The notes under the pieces were generated by a model. It had not been told where the DNA came from, made no database searches, and saw only the letters and a list, made by a program, of their open reading frames with translations. Positions 51,427 to 60,026 of a stretch of DNA of 64,000 bases are shown piece after piece. The stretch's first letter is position 1. Each line of letters opens with the position of its first letter. The translations under genes were made by a program, and so were the position numbers. Origin of the DNA: Paractinoplanes lichenicola (lineage in GTDB: Bacteria; Actinomycetota; Actinomycetes; Mycobacteriales; Micromonosporaceae); NCBI RefSeq assembly GCF_016785085.1, contig NZ_JAENHO010000003.1, positions 620,001 through 684,000 of the forward strand. Reading direction: 5' to 3'.

Positions 51427-53073
51427 ATGACTGACCGGTGGTATCGGAAAGCCGTTGTCTACTGTGCCGACATCGACACGTTCGCCGACTCGAACGGGGA
51501 CGGCTGCGGCGACATCCGCGGGATGATCAACAGGCTCGACTATCTGGCCCGGCTCGGCGTCAACTGCCTGTGGCTCAACCCGATCCACCCGACGCCGGAT
51601 CTCGACGACGGCTACGACGTGTCCGACTTCTACAACATCGACCCGCGCTTCGGAAACCTCGGTGACTTCGCCGAACTGCTGCACCAGGCGGGCAACCTCG
51701 GCATCAAGGTCATCATCGACCTGGTCGTCAACCACACCTCGGACAAGCACCCGTGGTTCCAGTCGGCCCGGTCGTCGCCCGATTCGCCATACCGTGACTG
51801 GTATGTCTGGTCGGAGACCGAGCCCGCCGATCGCAAGCAGGGCATGGTCTTCCCCGGTGAGCAGGACGAGACCTGGACGTACGACCGCACGGCCAAGCTC
51901 TGGTATTACCACCGGTTCTACAAGTTCCAGCCCGACCTCAACATCAACAACCCCGAGGTCCGCGAGGAGATCAAAAAGATCACCTCGTTCTGGCTGCAGC
52001 TGGGCGTGGCCGGGTTCCGCATGGATGCCGTGCCGTTCATCATCGAGCAGACCGAGCCCGGCAACCCGAACTCGCCCAAGGATCTCGACTTCCTGACCGA
52101 GCTGCGCCAGCACGTGCAGTGGCGCAAGGGCGACGCCGTGCTGCTGGCCGAGGCGAACGTCGAGCCCGCCCAGCTGGTCGACTTCTTCGGCGACAAGGGC
52201 GGCTCGAACAATCGCATCCACATGCTGTTCGACTTCATGCTCAACGGCCGGCTGATCCTGGCCCTGGCCCGCGAGGACGCCGAGCCGATCATCGACGGCC
52301 TGCGCGACACCCCGATGCTGCCCGAGGGCGGCCAGTGGGCCACGTTCCTGCGCAACCACGACGAGATCGACCTGTCCCGGCTCACCGCCGAGCAGCGGGC
52401 GGAGGTCTTCGCGAAGTTCGGCCCGGAGCCCGAGATGCAGCTCTACGGCCGGGGCATCCGGCGGCGGCTGGCCCCGATGCTCGGCAACGACCGCCGGCAC
52501 CTCGAGCTGGCCTACGCCCTGCAGTTCAGCCTGCGCGGCACCCCGGTCATCCGCTACGGCGAGGAGATCGGCATGGGTGACGACCTCGCCGAGGACGGCC
52601 GTTACGCGATCCGCACCGGCATGCAGTGGTCGCTCACCGACAACGGCGGTTTCTCCCGGGCCAAGCCCAAAGACCTGGCCCGCCCGGTGATCAGCGGCGG
52701 CGACTACGGCTGGGAGAAGGTCAACGTGACCCTCCAGCGGCACGACCCCAACTCGCTGCTCTCCTGGTTCGAGCGCATGATCCGTACGCTCCGGGAGGCC
52801 CCCGAGGTCGGCACGGGCAGCTGCACGCATGTCGATATTCCGGGCACGACCAGTGTGTTGGTCCACCGCGCGGACGGCGAGACCGGCACGATGGTCTTCG
52901 TGCACAACTTGGGAACCGAGGCGGCGACGCTCGACCTGAGCTCGCTCGCCGCCGAGGCCGACCAGCCCAACGACGTCCTGGCCGACCAGGAATACCCGGA
53001 GCTGGGCAAATGGGACAAGGTCGAGGTGGCCGGGTACGGATACCGGTGGATTCGCCTACGTCGTACGGTCTGA
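51427..53073 (+). CDS. treS: GH13 trehalose-synthase/alpha-glucosidase-like enzyme
   Basis: 548 residues. (beta/alpha)8 GH13 protein whose N terminus VVYCADIDTFADSNGDGCGDIRG resembles trehalose synthase and oligo-glucosidases. Catalytic residues are nucleophile Asp200 in GFRMDAVPF, acid Glu242 in LLAEANVEP and transition-state Asp312 in RNHDEID; VVNHTSDKHPW is conserved region I. The region II/III spelling and GMQWSLTDNGGFS favour the TreS group, which interconverts maltose and trehalose. It has no fused maltokinase domain. A hydrolytic alpha-glucosidase is the alternative. Confidence 0.85.
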   Translation: MTDRWYRKAVVYCADIDTFADSNGDGCGDIRGMINRLDYLARLGVNCLWLNPIHPTPDLDDGYDVSDFYNIDPRFGNLGDFAELLHQAGNLGIKVIIDLVVNHTSDKHPWFQSARSSPDSPYRDWYVWSETEPADRKQGMVFPGEQDETWTYDRTAKLWYYHRFYKFQPDLNINNPEVREEIKKITSFWLQLGVAGFRMDAVPFIIEQTEPGNPNSPKDLDFLTELRQHVQWRKGDAVLLAEANVEPAQLVDFFGDKGGSNNRIHMLFDFMLNGRLILALAREDAEPIIDGLRDTPMLPEGGQWATFLRNHDEIDLSRLTAEQRAEVFAKFGPEPEMQLYGRGIRRRLAPMLGNDRRHLELAYALQFSLRGTPVIRYGEEIGMGDDLAEDGRYAIRTGMQWSLTDNGGFSRAKPKDLARPVISGGDYGWEKVNVTLQRHDPNSLLSWFERMIRTLREAPEVGTGSCTHVDIPGTTSVLVHRADGETGTMVFVHNLGTEAATLDLSSLAAEADQPNDVLADQEYPELGKWDKVEVAGYGYRWIRLRRTV

Positions 53074-53086
53074 TCCTGGGTTAAAG

Positions 53087-53101
53087 TGCACTCCCAGTGC
53101 A
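53087..53101. promoter_or_regulatory. operator-like inverted repeat upstream of the SDR gene
   Basis: TGCACT (53087-53092) and AGTGCA (53096-53101) are a perfect 6-3-6 inverted repeat around CCC, placed 17 bases before the SDR start codon and overlapping the AT-rich AAATATTC. It fits a TetR-type operator; no regulator gene is adjacent. Confidence 0.5.
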
Positions 53102-53118
53102 AATATTCGGAGGCATAA

Positions 53119-53883
53119 GTGTCGCAGTCCGTTCCCACTCGCGTCGCCATCGTCACCGGGGCCGCCCGGGGCATCGGTGAGGCCACCGCTCGCCAGCTCG
53201 CCGCCGACGGCATGGCCGTGGCCGTCGTCGACCTCGACGAGGGCGCGTGCGCCAACACCGTGACGGCGATCCACGACGCGGGTGGGACGGCCCTCGCGGT
53301 GGGGGCCGACGTCTCCGACCCGATCCAGGTCGGCGCGGCCGTCGAGCGGGTCAAGGCCGAGCTCGGCACCCCAACCGTGCTGGTCAACAACGCCGGCGTG
53401 CTGCGCGACAACCTGCTGTTCAAGATGACCGACGACGACTGGGAGACCGTGATGGCGGTCCACCTGCGCGGCGCCTTCCTGTTCAGCCGGGCCGTGCAGA
53501 AGCACATGGTCGACGCGGGCTGGGGCCGCATCGTCAGCCTCTCCAGCACCTCCGCCCTCGGCAACCGGGGCCAGGCCAACTACGCCGCGGCCAAGGCCGG
53601 CCTGCAGGGCTTCACCAAGACCCTCGCGATCGAGCTGGGCCGCTACGGCATCACCGCCAACGCCGTGGCCCCCGGATTCATCGTCACCGACATGACCGCG
53701 GCCACCGCGGCCCGGGTCGGGGTCGATTTCGCCCAGTTCGAGAAGGCTGCGGTGGCCCAGATTCCCGTGGGGCGGGCGGGTCGCCCCGAGGATGTCGCGA
53801 ACACCGTATCCTTCCTCGTCAGCGAGGGTGCCGGCTTCGTGTCCGGGCAGGTCATCTATGTTGCCGGAGGGCCCCGCGCATAG
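53119..53883 (+). CDS. SDR-family 3-oxoacyl-ACP reductase-like dehydrogenase (FabG-like)
   Basis: 254 residues from GTG 53119 (GGAGG upstream). Classical SDR: cofactor motif TGAARGIGEA, DVSDP, NNAGV, catalytic Ser in SLSST, Tyr/Lys in NYAAAKAG, and VAPGFIVTDM. Sequence and length are as FabG, which reduces 3-oxoacyl-ACP with NADPH, but many such genes outside fatty-acid clusters act on other alcohols or polyketide intermediates. It stands alone here, downstream of an operator-like inverted repeat. Confidence 0.9.
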   Translation: MSQSVPTRVAIVTGAARGIGEATARQLAADGMAVAVVDLDEGACANTVTAIHDAGGTALAVGADVSDPIQVGAAVERVKAELGTPTVLVNNAGVLRDNLLFKMTDDDWETVMAVHLRGAFLFSRAVQKHMVDAGWGRIVSLSSTSALGNRGQANYAAAKAGLQGFTKTLAIELGRYGITANAVAPGFIVTDMTAATAARVGVDFAQFEKAAVAQIPVGRAGRPEDVANTVSFLVSEGAGFVSGQVIYVAGGPRA

Positions 53884-53920
53884 TGCAGCGGTTGCTGTGA
53901 GGCGCTACAAAGGGATGATG

Positions 53921-54337
53921 ATGAACCGACGCATGAGCTCTCGTAGCGTGTCGCTCACCAGCACGTTCTTGCTCCTCGCGGCGGGCGGGCTGGCGGCCTG
54001 CGACAACGACGACGACTACGACGACGCCGGTTTCTACTGCGCCGACGCCAACGGCACGGTCGTCGACGAGGACTACTGCGACGACGACGACAACAACGGT
54101 GGCTCCGGCCTCGGGGTGCTGCCGTTCTTCATCTGGTATTCGTCGGGTTATCGCTCGGGCTATCCGGTGGGCTACAAGCTGCCCCCGGGCGGCAACAAGT
54201 TCGCGTACAACGACACGAAGGCGCGGCAGTCGTTCGGCCTGCCCGCCAGCGGCCGGATCGGCAACGGCACGATCAAGACGAGCGTGGTCGGCAAGGGCGG
54301 CGTCGCGCGCAGCAACAGCAAGAGCGGGGGCAGCTGA
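53921..54337 (+). CDS. small lipoprotein, YgiB-like partner of the following ATP-grasp enzyme
   Basis: 138 residues from ATG 53921 (AAAGGG upstream; ATG 53915 and 53918 also in frame). A signal peptide ends in lipobox LAAC near residue 26; the mature part begins with an extremely acidic run (DNDDDYDDAG, then CDDDDNN), then a Gly/Tyr/Ser-rich region YSSGYRSGYPVGYKLPPG and ends with GGVARSNSKSGGS. The composition and the gene order lipoprotein plus ATP-grasp enzyme recall E. coli YgiB (DUF1190) and YgiC. Homology to YgiB is only suggested. Confidence 0.7.
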   Translation: MNRRMSSRSVSLTSTFLLLAAGGLAACDNDDDYDDAGFYCADANGTVVDEDYCDDDDNNGGSGLGVLPFFIWYSSGYRSGYPVGYKLPPGGNKFAYNDTKARQSFGLPASGRIGNGTIKTSVVGKGGVARSNSKSGGS

Positions 54338-54339
54338 GC

Positions 54340-55803
54340 GTGCGCCGAGTCGCATACGGTCCGGTTCGTGACGGCTGGAAGCTCACCAACTTCAGCCTCG
54401 GCCTGACCTACAACGACACCGAGCTGCCCGACGGGACGATGGTCTCGTACTGGCAGGAGGGGCCGTTCTACGACTTCACCGCGGCCGAGATCGAGGAGCT
54501 CGAGACGGCCACCGCCGCGCTCTACGAGATGTGCCTCGAGGCCGGCGACTGGATGGTCAAGCAGTGCCCGCGCCACACGTTGCAGGGTCGCAAGGACGGC
54601 TTCTTCGCCTCGGTCTGCAACCCGCAGTCGTGCTATCTCGCCAAGATCGGCATCCCGGAGTTCGCGCACGAGCAGATCATCCGGACGTGGTTCGACGGCG
54701 ACGCCGAGACGTGGACGCACTACGACAAAGACCCCGACATGCGGCTGCCGATGGAGACGCCGGACTATTCGCCGACGGTCTACGGCCGCTTCGACCTCTG
54801 GTACAACGGCGCCGGCAGCACCCCCAAGCTGCTCGAATTCAACGCGCAGACGCCGACGGCGCTGGTCGAGAGCGCGGTCATCCAGTGGCACTGGGCCGAC
54901 CAGACCAACCTGACCAAGCACGAGTGGCGCCAGTGGAACTCGATCCACGACCGCCTGGTCGGCTGGCCCGCCAGTCCCGGTGAGCCGGCCGAGCCGGGCG
55001 CCTGGAAGCGCAACATCGACAAGCTCCGCGAGGCGCGCACCTGGCTCCCGGAAAAGCCCAAGATCTTCTTCGCGTACGAGACGTCCGAGCGCACCGGCGA
55101 GGACAGGATGAACGTCGCCTACCTGATGGCGACGGCCGAGGAAGCGGGCTATCCGGTCGAGCTGATCGCGATGAGCCAGATCGGGTGGGACGTCGCCGGT
55201 GACCGCGTGGTCTTCGTGCCCGGCCCCGGTCAGGAGCACAAGTCCGAGCCGATCGACGTCATCTTCATGCTCTATCCGTGGGAGTGGTTCTGGAGCGAGG
55301 AGGGCGGCAAGGCCTTCTTCCGCAACATGGCCGACCCCACCAAGCACGGCACGGTCTGGATCGAGCCGCCGTACAAGGCGGCCCTGCTCGGCAACAAGGC
55401 CCTGCTCCCGGTGCTGTGGATGCTGTTCGGCGAGCACCCCGAGCGCAGCAAATACCTGCTCCCGGCCTATTTCGCCGAGTCCTCCAAGGCGGCCACGCTG
55501 ACCAGCTACGCCAAGAAGCCCATCTGGGGTCGCGAGGGCGGCTCGGTCACGCTGGTCAAGGACGGCCGCACGATCACCGAAAACCCTTCCGAGTACGGGT
55601 CGGACGGGCGCTTCGTCGTGCAGGAGCTCTGCGAGCTGCCGTCCTTCGAGGGCCTGGAGGGCGTCGTGCACCCGGTGATCGGCTCGTGGCTGATCGACGG
55701 CGAGCCGGCCGGCATGGGCATCCGTGAGGGCCTCGGCGACAAGGGCCTGGTCACCAACGACGCCAGCTTCTTCGTCCCGCACGTCATCGAGGCGGAGGAC
55801 TAG
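54340..55803 (+). CDS. glutathionylspermidine synthase-family ATP-grasp enzyme (YgiC/YjfC-like)
   Basis: 487 residues from GTG 54340, two bases after the lipoprotein gene. The family pattern is clear: PVRDGWKLTNFSLGLTYN, YDFTAAEIEELETAT, FDLWYNGAGSTPKLLEFNAQTP, YETSERTGEDRMNVAYL, EPPYKAALLGNKALLP and VVQELCELPSFEG. These enzymes ligate glutathione or a peptide to a polyamine in an ATP-dependent reaction. The E. coli YgiC paralogue has no firmly established substrate and lacks the amidase half of GspS, as does this one. Actinobacteria mostly lack glutathione, so the peptide substrate must differ. Confidence 0.9.
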   Translation: MRRVAYGPVRDGWKLTNFSLGLTYNDTELPDGTMVSYWQEGPFYDFTAAEIEELETATAALYEMCLEAGDWMVKQCPRHTLQGRKDGFFASVCNPQSCYLAKIGIPEFAHEQIIRTWFDGDAETWTHYDKDPDMRLPMETPDYSPTVYGRFDLWYNGAGSTPKLLEFNAQTPTALVESAVIQWHWADQTNLTKHEWRQWNSIHDRLVGWPASPGEPAEPGAWKRNIDKLREARTWLPEKPKIFFAYETSERTGEDRMNVAYLMATAEEAGYPVELIAMSQIGWDVAGDRVVFVPGPGQEHKSEPIDVIFMLYPWEWFWSEEGGKAFFRNMADPTKHGTVWIEPPYKAALLGNKALLPVLWMLFGEHPERSKYLLPAYFAESSKAATLTSYAKKPIWGREGGSVTLVKDGRTITENPSEYGSDGRFVVQELCELPSFEGLEGVVHPVIGSWLIDGEPAGMGIREGLGDKGLVTNDASFFVPHVIEAED

Positions 55804-55816
55804 GGCATAGGGAGCC

Positions 55817-56236
55817 CTACGCGCGGGGGCGGTGCCGCCAGATCCACCAGAGGCCGATGAAGGGCAGCACCAACGGGACGTAGCCGTAGCCGCTGCCGAA
55901 GCGCGACCACACCGTGTCGTCGGGGAAGTCGGTGGTGTCGGCGACGGTCAGGATGCCCACGATCAGCACCCCGAGCAGCTCGATGCTGCAGCTGACGAGC
56001 GCGATCAGCCGGCCCCGGACGCCGCCGATCGCCAGCCCGACGGTGGCCGAGATGTAGACCAGGCCGGCGAACGCCGAGAGCAGATAGGCCAGCGGGGCCT
56101 CGCCGAAGTGCGTGGTGATCTGCACGAGGGCGCGGGCGCTGGCCGAGAGCGCGAAAATGCCGTACACCAGCAGCAGGACCCGGCCGAGACCGCTGCCCAG
56201 TGCGGCGTCCTGGGGGCGAGTGGAGGCTTCAGGCAC
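55817..56236 (-). CDS. small four-span membrane protein
   Basis: 139 residues with hydrophobic segments at about 18-37, 48-70, 78-97 and 112-130, and a short basic C terminus IWRHRPRA. No known motif. Its start overlaps the stop of the next upstream gene by eight bases, so the two are translationally coupled as a two-gene leftward unit, convergent with the ATP-grasp gene. Function unknown. Confidence 0.75.
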   Translation of the reverse strand: MPEASTRPQDAALGSGLGRVLLLVYGIFALSASARALVQITTHFGEAPLAYLLSAFAGLVYISATVGLAIGGVRGRLIALVSCSIELLGVLIVGILTVADTTDFPDDTVWSRFGSGYGYVPLVLPFIGLWWIWRHRPRA

Positions 56237-56594
56237 CGGTCACCGACGCAATCTGCTGCAGCCGCAGCACGAGAACCGGCAGCACCAGGCAGGCGATGCC
56301 GAGGATCAGGCTGCCCCAGCGGGTCGGCTCCAACCGGGCCAGATAGGCGCCGACCGGCACGAAGGCAATCGTGGTGATCAGATAGCCGCCGAACGTGGCG
56401 GTGTCGCTCGGCCGGGAGTCGCCGAACAAGCCGACGACCGCGATGACGACGAGCACGGCGACCAGCGCGCTGAAGACCGCGGCGGCCAGCAGGTCGAAGC
56501 GGCTCGGCGCGCGGTTGAGGGCGGCGCGCAGCAGATACCACGCCGCCAGCACCAGGGCGGCGACGATCGTCACCACCGACAGAGGACCGTTCAC
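56229..56594 (-). CDS. small four-span membrane protein
   Basis: 121 residues from GTG 56594, chosen because the upstream frame would overlap the divergent oxidoreductase start. Hydrophobic helices at about 5-24, 36-55, 63-80 and 90-110 and a polar C terminus LRLQQIASVTGA. Resembles the small hydrophobic partner of paired membrane proteins seen in Micromonosporaceae; no enzymatic motif. Coupled to the gene at 55817 by an eight-base overlap. Confidence 0.7.
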   Translation of the reverse strand: MNGPLSVVTIVAALVLAAWYLLRAALNRAPSRFDLLAAAVFSALVAVLVVIAVVGLFGDSRPSDTATFGGYLITTIAFVPVGAYLARLEPTRWGSLILGIACLVLPVLVLRLQQIASVTGA

Positions 56595-56665
56595 CCGGCA
56601 CAGCGTACTGATGGACTTCGGCCTGGTAGCTTGCGGCTGGAAGATCAGAGAGGCAGGCGACTCAG

Positions 56666-57565
56666 ATGCGCTTCGGACTGTTCGGCACGGGGCCCTGGGC
56701 CCACCAGGCACACGCTCCGGCGCTGGCCGCCCACCCGCAGGTCGAGCTCGTGGGGGTCTGGGGGCGCAATCCCGGCAAGGCCGCCGAACTCGCCGCCGAG
56801 CACGGCTCCCGGGCGTACGGGAACCAGGACGACCTGATCGCCGACGTCGACGCCGTGGCGATCGCGCTGCCGCCGAACGTGCAGGCCCCGCTCGCGTTGC
56901 GCGCCGCCCGCGCGGGCCGGCATCTGCTGCTCGACAAGCCGATCGCGTTCACCAGCGAGGAGGCGGCCGAGATCGTCGCCGCGGTCGACGAGCGCGACCT
57001 CGCCTCGGTGGTCTTCTTCACCCGCCGGCTCATGCCGCAGCTGGCCGAGTTCCTCACCGACGCGGCCGCGACCGGCGGCTGGACTGAAGCCCGGGTCGAC
57101 CACCTCGGCTCGATCTTCACCGACGACAACCCGTTCGGCGCGTCGCCGTGGCGCAAGGAGAGCGGCGGCCTGTGGGACGTCGGCCCGCACGCGCTCGCCC
57201 TGGTGCTGCCCGTGCTGGGCCCGGTGACCGAGGTGACCGGCCTGGCCGGCCCGCGTGACATGACTCACCTGCTGCTGCGCCACGCGAGCGGCACGATCAG
57301 CAACCTGACCCTCTCGGTCGACTCCCCGCCCGCCGCCGAGCGCGAGGACGCCCTGTTCGCGGGCGAGGCCGGCGTCCGCACGCCGCCCGACATGCCGTGG
57401 TCGCCGGTCGACGCCCTGGGCCGCGCGATCGAACAGCTGATCGCCAAGGCCGGCGGCGGTCCCGCGTCCGAATTGGACGTCCGCCTCGGCGCCGAGGTGA
57501 CCGCGATCCTGGTCGCCGCCCAGGAGGCGATCGCCACGGGCCGTACGGTTGCTGTCGCCAGGTAG
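56666..57565 (+). CDS. Gfo/Idh/MocA-family oxidoreductase
   Basis: 299 residues. Rossmann fold with FGLFGTGPWAHQAHAPAL at the start, GVWGRNPGKAAELA, AIALPPNVQAPLALRA and the EKP-equivalent LLLDKPIAF (Asp replacing Glu), typical of the family. A truncated C-terminal beta-domain has DHLGSIFTDD and GGLWDVGPHALAL, where WDVGxHALxL supplies the His-containing sugar-site. NAD(P)-dependent oxidation of a sugar or polyol is likely. It is shorter than the usual 330-370. No sugar operon is adjacent. Confidence 0.87.
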   Translation: MRFGLFGTGPWAHQAHAPALAAHPQVELVGVWGRNPGKAAELAAEHGSRAYGNQDDLIADVDAVAIALPPNVQAPLALRAARAGRHLLLDKPIAFTSEEAAEIVAAVDERDLASVVFFTRRLMPQLAEFLTDAAATGGWTEARVDHLGSIFTDDNPFGASPWRKESGGLWDVGPHALALVLPVLGPVTEVTGLAGPRDMTHLLLRHASGTISNLTLSVDSPPAAEREDALFAGEAGVRTPPDMPWSPVDALGRAIEQLIAKAGGGPASELDVRLGAEVTAILVAAQEAIATGRTVAVAR

Positions 57566-57687
57566 CCGGCGTTCGATCCCCGCTCTCCTTTCGACCGCCG
57601 GGAAGTTTTCCCGATCGGTGACCAGTCCGGGCGTACGGATGGAGCGAATTGGGGTTTGAATGACGGCAACCGGCGAAAGGCGGACCC

Positions 57688-58308
57688 ATGGCGGAGCGCG
57701 GAGCAAGCCGTCGCCCGGAGCATCTGGCGGCGGTGCCGGACAGCGGGGCGCCGCCCCCGGCCGATGCCGGTGAGCTGCTGCGTGAGGTGGCCCGCGGCGA
57801 CGAGAAGGCCTTCGGGCGGCTCTACGATCTGGTCGCGCCGCGCGTCTACGGCCTGATCCGGCGGGTGCTGCGTGATCCGGCGCAGGCCGAGGAGGTGGCG
57901 CAGGAGGCGCTCGTCGAGGTGTGGCGCTCGGCCGCCCGCTTCGATCCGGCGCGCGGCTCGGCTACCTCGTGGATCTTCACGATCGCGCATCGCCGGGCGG
58001 TCGACCGGGTGCGCTCCGAGCAGGCGGCGAGCGAGCGGACGATCCGGGCCGGCGTGGCCTCGGTCGACACCCCGTACGACGCGGTGGCCGACGAGGTGTC
58101 CGGCCGGCTCGAGCGTCAGCAGGTCAGACGGTGTCTCGAAGATCTCACTGAACTGCAGCGGCAGGCGGTGACGTTGGCTTACTACCAGGGCCATTCGTAT
58201 CCGCGGGTGGCCGAACTGCTCGGCACGCCCCTGCCGACGGTGAAGACGAGAATGCGCGACGGGTTGATCCGGTTGCGCGACTGCATGGGAACGGGGGTCT
58301 CGGCGTGA
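57688..58308 (+). CDS. sigK: ECF RNA polymerase sigma factor, SigK type
   Basis: 206 residues from ATG 57688. Region 2 (about 40-105) has FGRLYDLVAPRVYGLIRRVL, AEEVAQEALVEVWRSA and WIFTIAHRRAVDRVRSE; region 4 (about 145-200) has LTELQRQAVTLAYYQGHSY and VAELLGTPLPTVKTRM. The length and the RskA-type partner directly behind mark the SigK (ECF19) group. Sigma is held by RskA at the membrane and freed by proteolysis on redox or envelope signals. Overlaps the anti-sigma gene by four bases (GTGA). Confidence 0.94.
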   Translation: MAERGASRRPEHLAAVPDSGAPPPADAGELLREVARGDEKAFGRLYDLVAPRVYGLIRRVLRDPAQAEEVAQEALVEVWRSAARFDPARGSATSWIFTIAHRRAVDRVRSEQAASERTIRAGVASVDTPYDAVADEVSGRLERQQVRRCLEDLTELQRQAVTLAYYQGHSYPRVAELLGTPLPTVKTRMRDGLIRLRDCMGTGVSA

Positions 58309-59051
58309 CCACGGAGATCCACACCCTCGTCGGCGCGTACGTGCTCGACGCGGTGGACGACATCGAGCGCGCGTCGTTCGAGCGTCATCTGCGCGAGTGC
58401 GACAGCTGCCGCCTCGAGGTCGACGAATTTCGGGAGACCACCGCTCAGATGGCGCACGACACGTGGTCGGTGCCGCCGCCCTGGCTGCGCGACAACGTCA
58501 TGTCCGAGATCTCGCGGACGCGTCAGGCCCCGCCCGTGATTCCCGAGGCCCCGGCGGCGCCCCCGGTGCGCGGCGTGTCCCGCCGGCGGTGGCTCGTCTC
58601 CGCGGCGGCCGTGGTGGTCGCGGCGGCCGGGGCGGGTTCCGCCGTCTATGTGGTGCAGGATCAGCGCGTACGGGATCAGCGGCAGATCGCCGAGGCCGCG
58701 CGGGTCGACCAGGCCCGGGTCCGGCAGATCCTGGCCGCGCCCGACGTCGTGCTGAACGAGCAGCCGGTGTCGAGCGGTGGCCGGGTGACCGTGGCCAGCT
58801 CGCGCCTGCACAACGCGGGCGTCGTGCTCCTGGCCGCGGACGCCGCGCCCGCCGGCCGGGTCTACCAGCTGTGGACGATCCGGGGCGGCGGCGATCCGGT
58901 CAACGCGGGCGTCCTGGCTGACGGGCAGTCGGCCGACGTGGTGGTCGTCGAGGGCCTGCCCGGCGCCAGCGACGTCGCCGTGTCGCTGGAGCCGCCGGGG
59001 GGATCGGCCCAGCCGACCTCGACGCCGGTGGCCGACGTCAAACTGACGTGA
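58305..59051 (+). CDS. rskA: transmembrane anti-sigma factor, RskA type
   Basis: 248 residues from GTG 58305. An N-terminal zinc-anti-sigma region holds HLRECDSC (HxxxCxxC) near residue 30, a single membrane helix is at about 97-118 (RWLVSAAAVVVAAAGAGSAVYVV), and the extracytoplasmic domain (130-248) has VSSGGRVTVASSRLHNAGVVLLA, YQLWTIRGGG and VSLEPPGGS, the RskA C-terminal fold. It binds SigK and releases it on signal-dependent cleavage. Translationally coupled to sigK. Confidence 0.94.
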   Translation: MTTEIHTLVGAYVLDAVDDIERASFERHLRECDSCRLEVDEFRETTAQMAHDTWSVPPPWLRDNVMSEISRTRQAPPVIPEAPAAPPVRGVSRRRWLVSAAAVVVAAAGAGSAVYVVQDQRVRDQRQIAEAARVDQARVRQILAAPDVVLNEQPVSSGGRVTVASSRLHNAGVVLLAADAAPAGRVYQLWTIRGGGDPVNAGVLADGQSADVVVVEGLPGASDVAVSLEPPGGSAQPTSTPVADVKLT

Positions 59052-59058
59052 CGCTTCG

Positions 59059-59349
59059 TCAGGGCACGGTGCGTTCGATGGCGGCGGCGCCGTCGCGCTC
59101 GAGCTCCTGGCGGGCGCGCTCGACGTTCTCGGGGGTGGGGTCGCGGCCCTCGGCGACGGCCAGGTCCTCCGGGTCCCACGGCTGATCGGCCCCCGTACGC
59201 ACGTGGGGCTCCTCGCCGGGCTGCAGGAACTCGGGGTTGTCACTGTCCGGGGCGCCGCCGGTGATGAACGCGCCGACGGCGACGTCGTCCTCGATCGCGT
59301 CGGCCACCTCCGGCGTCTCCTCCAGCGGCTGGCGCATCTCGTCGGTCAT
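59059..59349 (-). CDS. acidic hypothetical protein
   Basis: 96 residues from ATG 59349, chosen because GGAGG lies five to six bases upstream; ATG 59361 is an alternative. Low-complexity acidic sequence (EMRQPLEETPEVADAIEDDVAVG), then FITGGAPDSDNPEFLQPGEEP and a C-terminal helix NVERARQELERDGAAA. No membrane span or known domain. It ends seven bases from the convergent rskA stop. Function unknown; a cytosolic stress-associated protein is possible. Confidence 0.65.
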   Translation of the reverse strand: MTDEMRQPLEETPEVADAIEDDVAVGAFITGGAPDSDNPEFLQPGEEPHVRTGADQPWDPEDLAVAEGRDPTPENVERARQELERDGAAAIERTVP

Positions 59350-59593
59350 GATGTCCTCCATTACTCGGCTCACCTCCGGTAGTACCCCATCGATGTGGGT
59401 ATTCACCATGGGTCGGAATGGGACGATCGTGTCGTCCGCTGGTCAAACTGAGCGCTAACTGGACAGGACCTGCGCGTTACGGATGGACGCTTAGTAGCGG
59501 GCCGAATACATTTTCGCCTTGACGCCCGTTCGCGGGGGCCGGGTGGGATGCGCCCGGGCCCCGGCACGAGCGGGCGGGGTGAGGGGGAAACGC

Positions 59594-59623
59594 ATGACCG
59601 AGAGTCGGGGAGGGCGGTCGTGA
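59594..59623 (+). CDS. nine-codon leader ORF overlapping the next start
   Basis: ATG 59594 follows the strong Shine-Dalgarno GAGGGGG and encodes MTESRGGRS, ending in TGA 59621-59623, which overlaps GTG 59620 of the following gene (GTGA). This is a typical pattern of translational coupling. Whether the peptide matters or just recruits ribosomes is unknown. An alternative is that an indel split a single N terminus. Confidence 0.4.
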   Translation: MTESRGGRS

Positions 59624-59985
59624 CCAGCCTGTCCGATGCCGAGCGGGACGCGTGCGACGCGCTGCAGGCCCTGGCGGGTCTGGCCGCGCTGCTGCGCCGC
59701 CCCGCCGCGGACGTGCCGGGTCTCGACCCGGCCGACCCCGCGGCCGACGATGCCCGTCGCCTCCTGCTGAACCTGGCGGAGGACGGTGGTCAGGCGGCGG
59801 CCCGGGTGCTGGCCTATCTGCGCACCCAGCGCGGCGCCGGCGACGGCGACCTGGTCGCGGTGCCGCCGCGGCTGGGCCCGTGGCGCGAGTGGGTGCCGCC
59901 GCGCGGTCACATCTTCGGCCTGACGGAGGCGCGGCCCACCCCGAACGAGGTTCCCCAGCCCCGCCGCAGCGATCCCGGCGAATAG
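59620..59985 (+). CDS. hypothetical protein (121 residues)
   Basis: From GTG 59620. Helical N terminus (LSDAERDACDALQALAGLAALLRR), a turn VPGLDPADPAADDARRLLLNLAEDGGQAAARVLAYL, then a Pro-rich C-terminal part (PPRLGPWREWVPPRGHIFGL). No family recognised, no membrane segment. It is convergent with an AraC-type regulator gene, 41 bases apart. The overlapping mini-ORF at 59594 may couple its translation. Confidence 0.55.
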   Translation: MTSLSDAERDACDALQALAGLAALLRRPAADVPGLDPADPAADDARRLLLNLAEDGGQAAARVLAYLRTQRGAGDGDLVAVPPRLGPWREWVPPRGHIFGLTEARPTPNEVPQPRRSDPGE

Positions 59986-60026
59986 CCGCCGGGCATTGCC
60001 TCGGCGGGGGCCGCAGGGTCTTCGCC

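Noticed and set aside
57571..57582. GTTCGATCCCCG resembling a tRNA T-arm
   Set aside because: No acceptor, D or anticodon stem can be placed around it; the upstream bases code for the oxidoreductase C terminus.
59382..59412. Possible SigB-type promoter (GGGTAC on the minus strand) before the acidic hypothetical gene
   Set aside because: The upstream GNNT element is only 13 bases away rather than 14-16, so the match is too weak to report as a feature.
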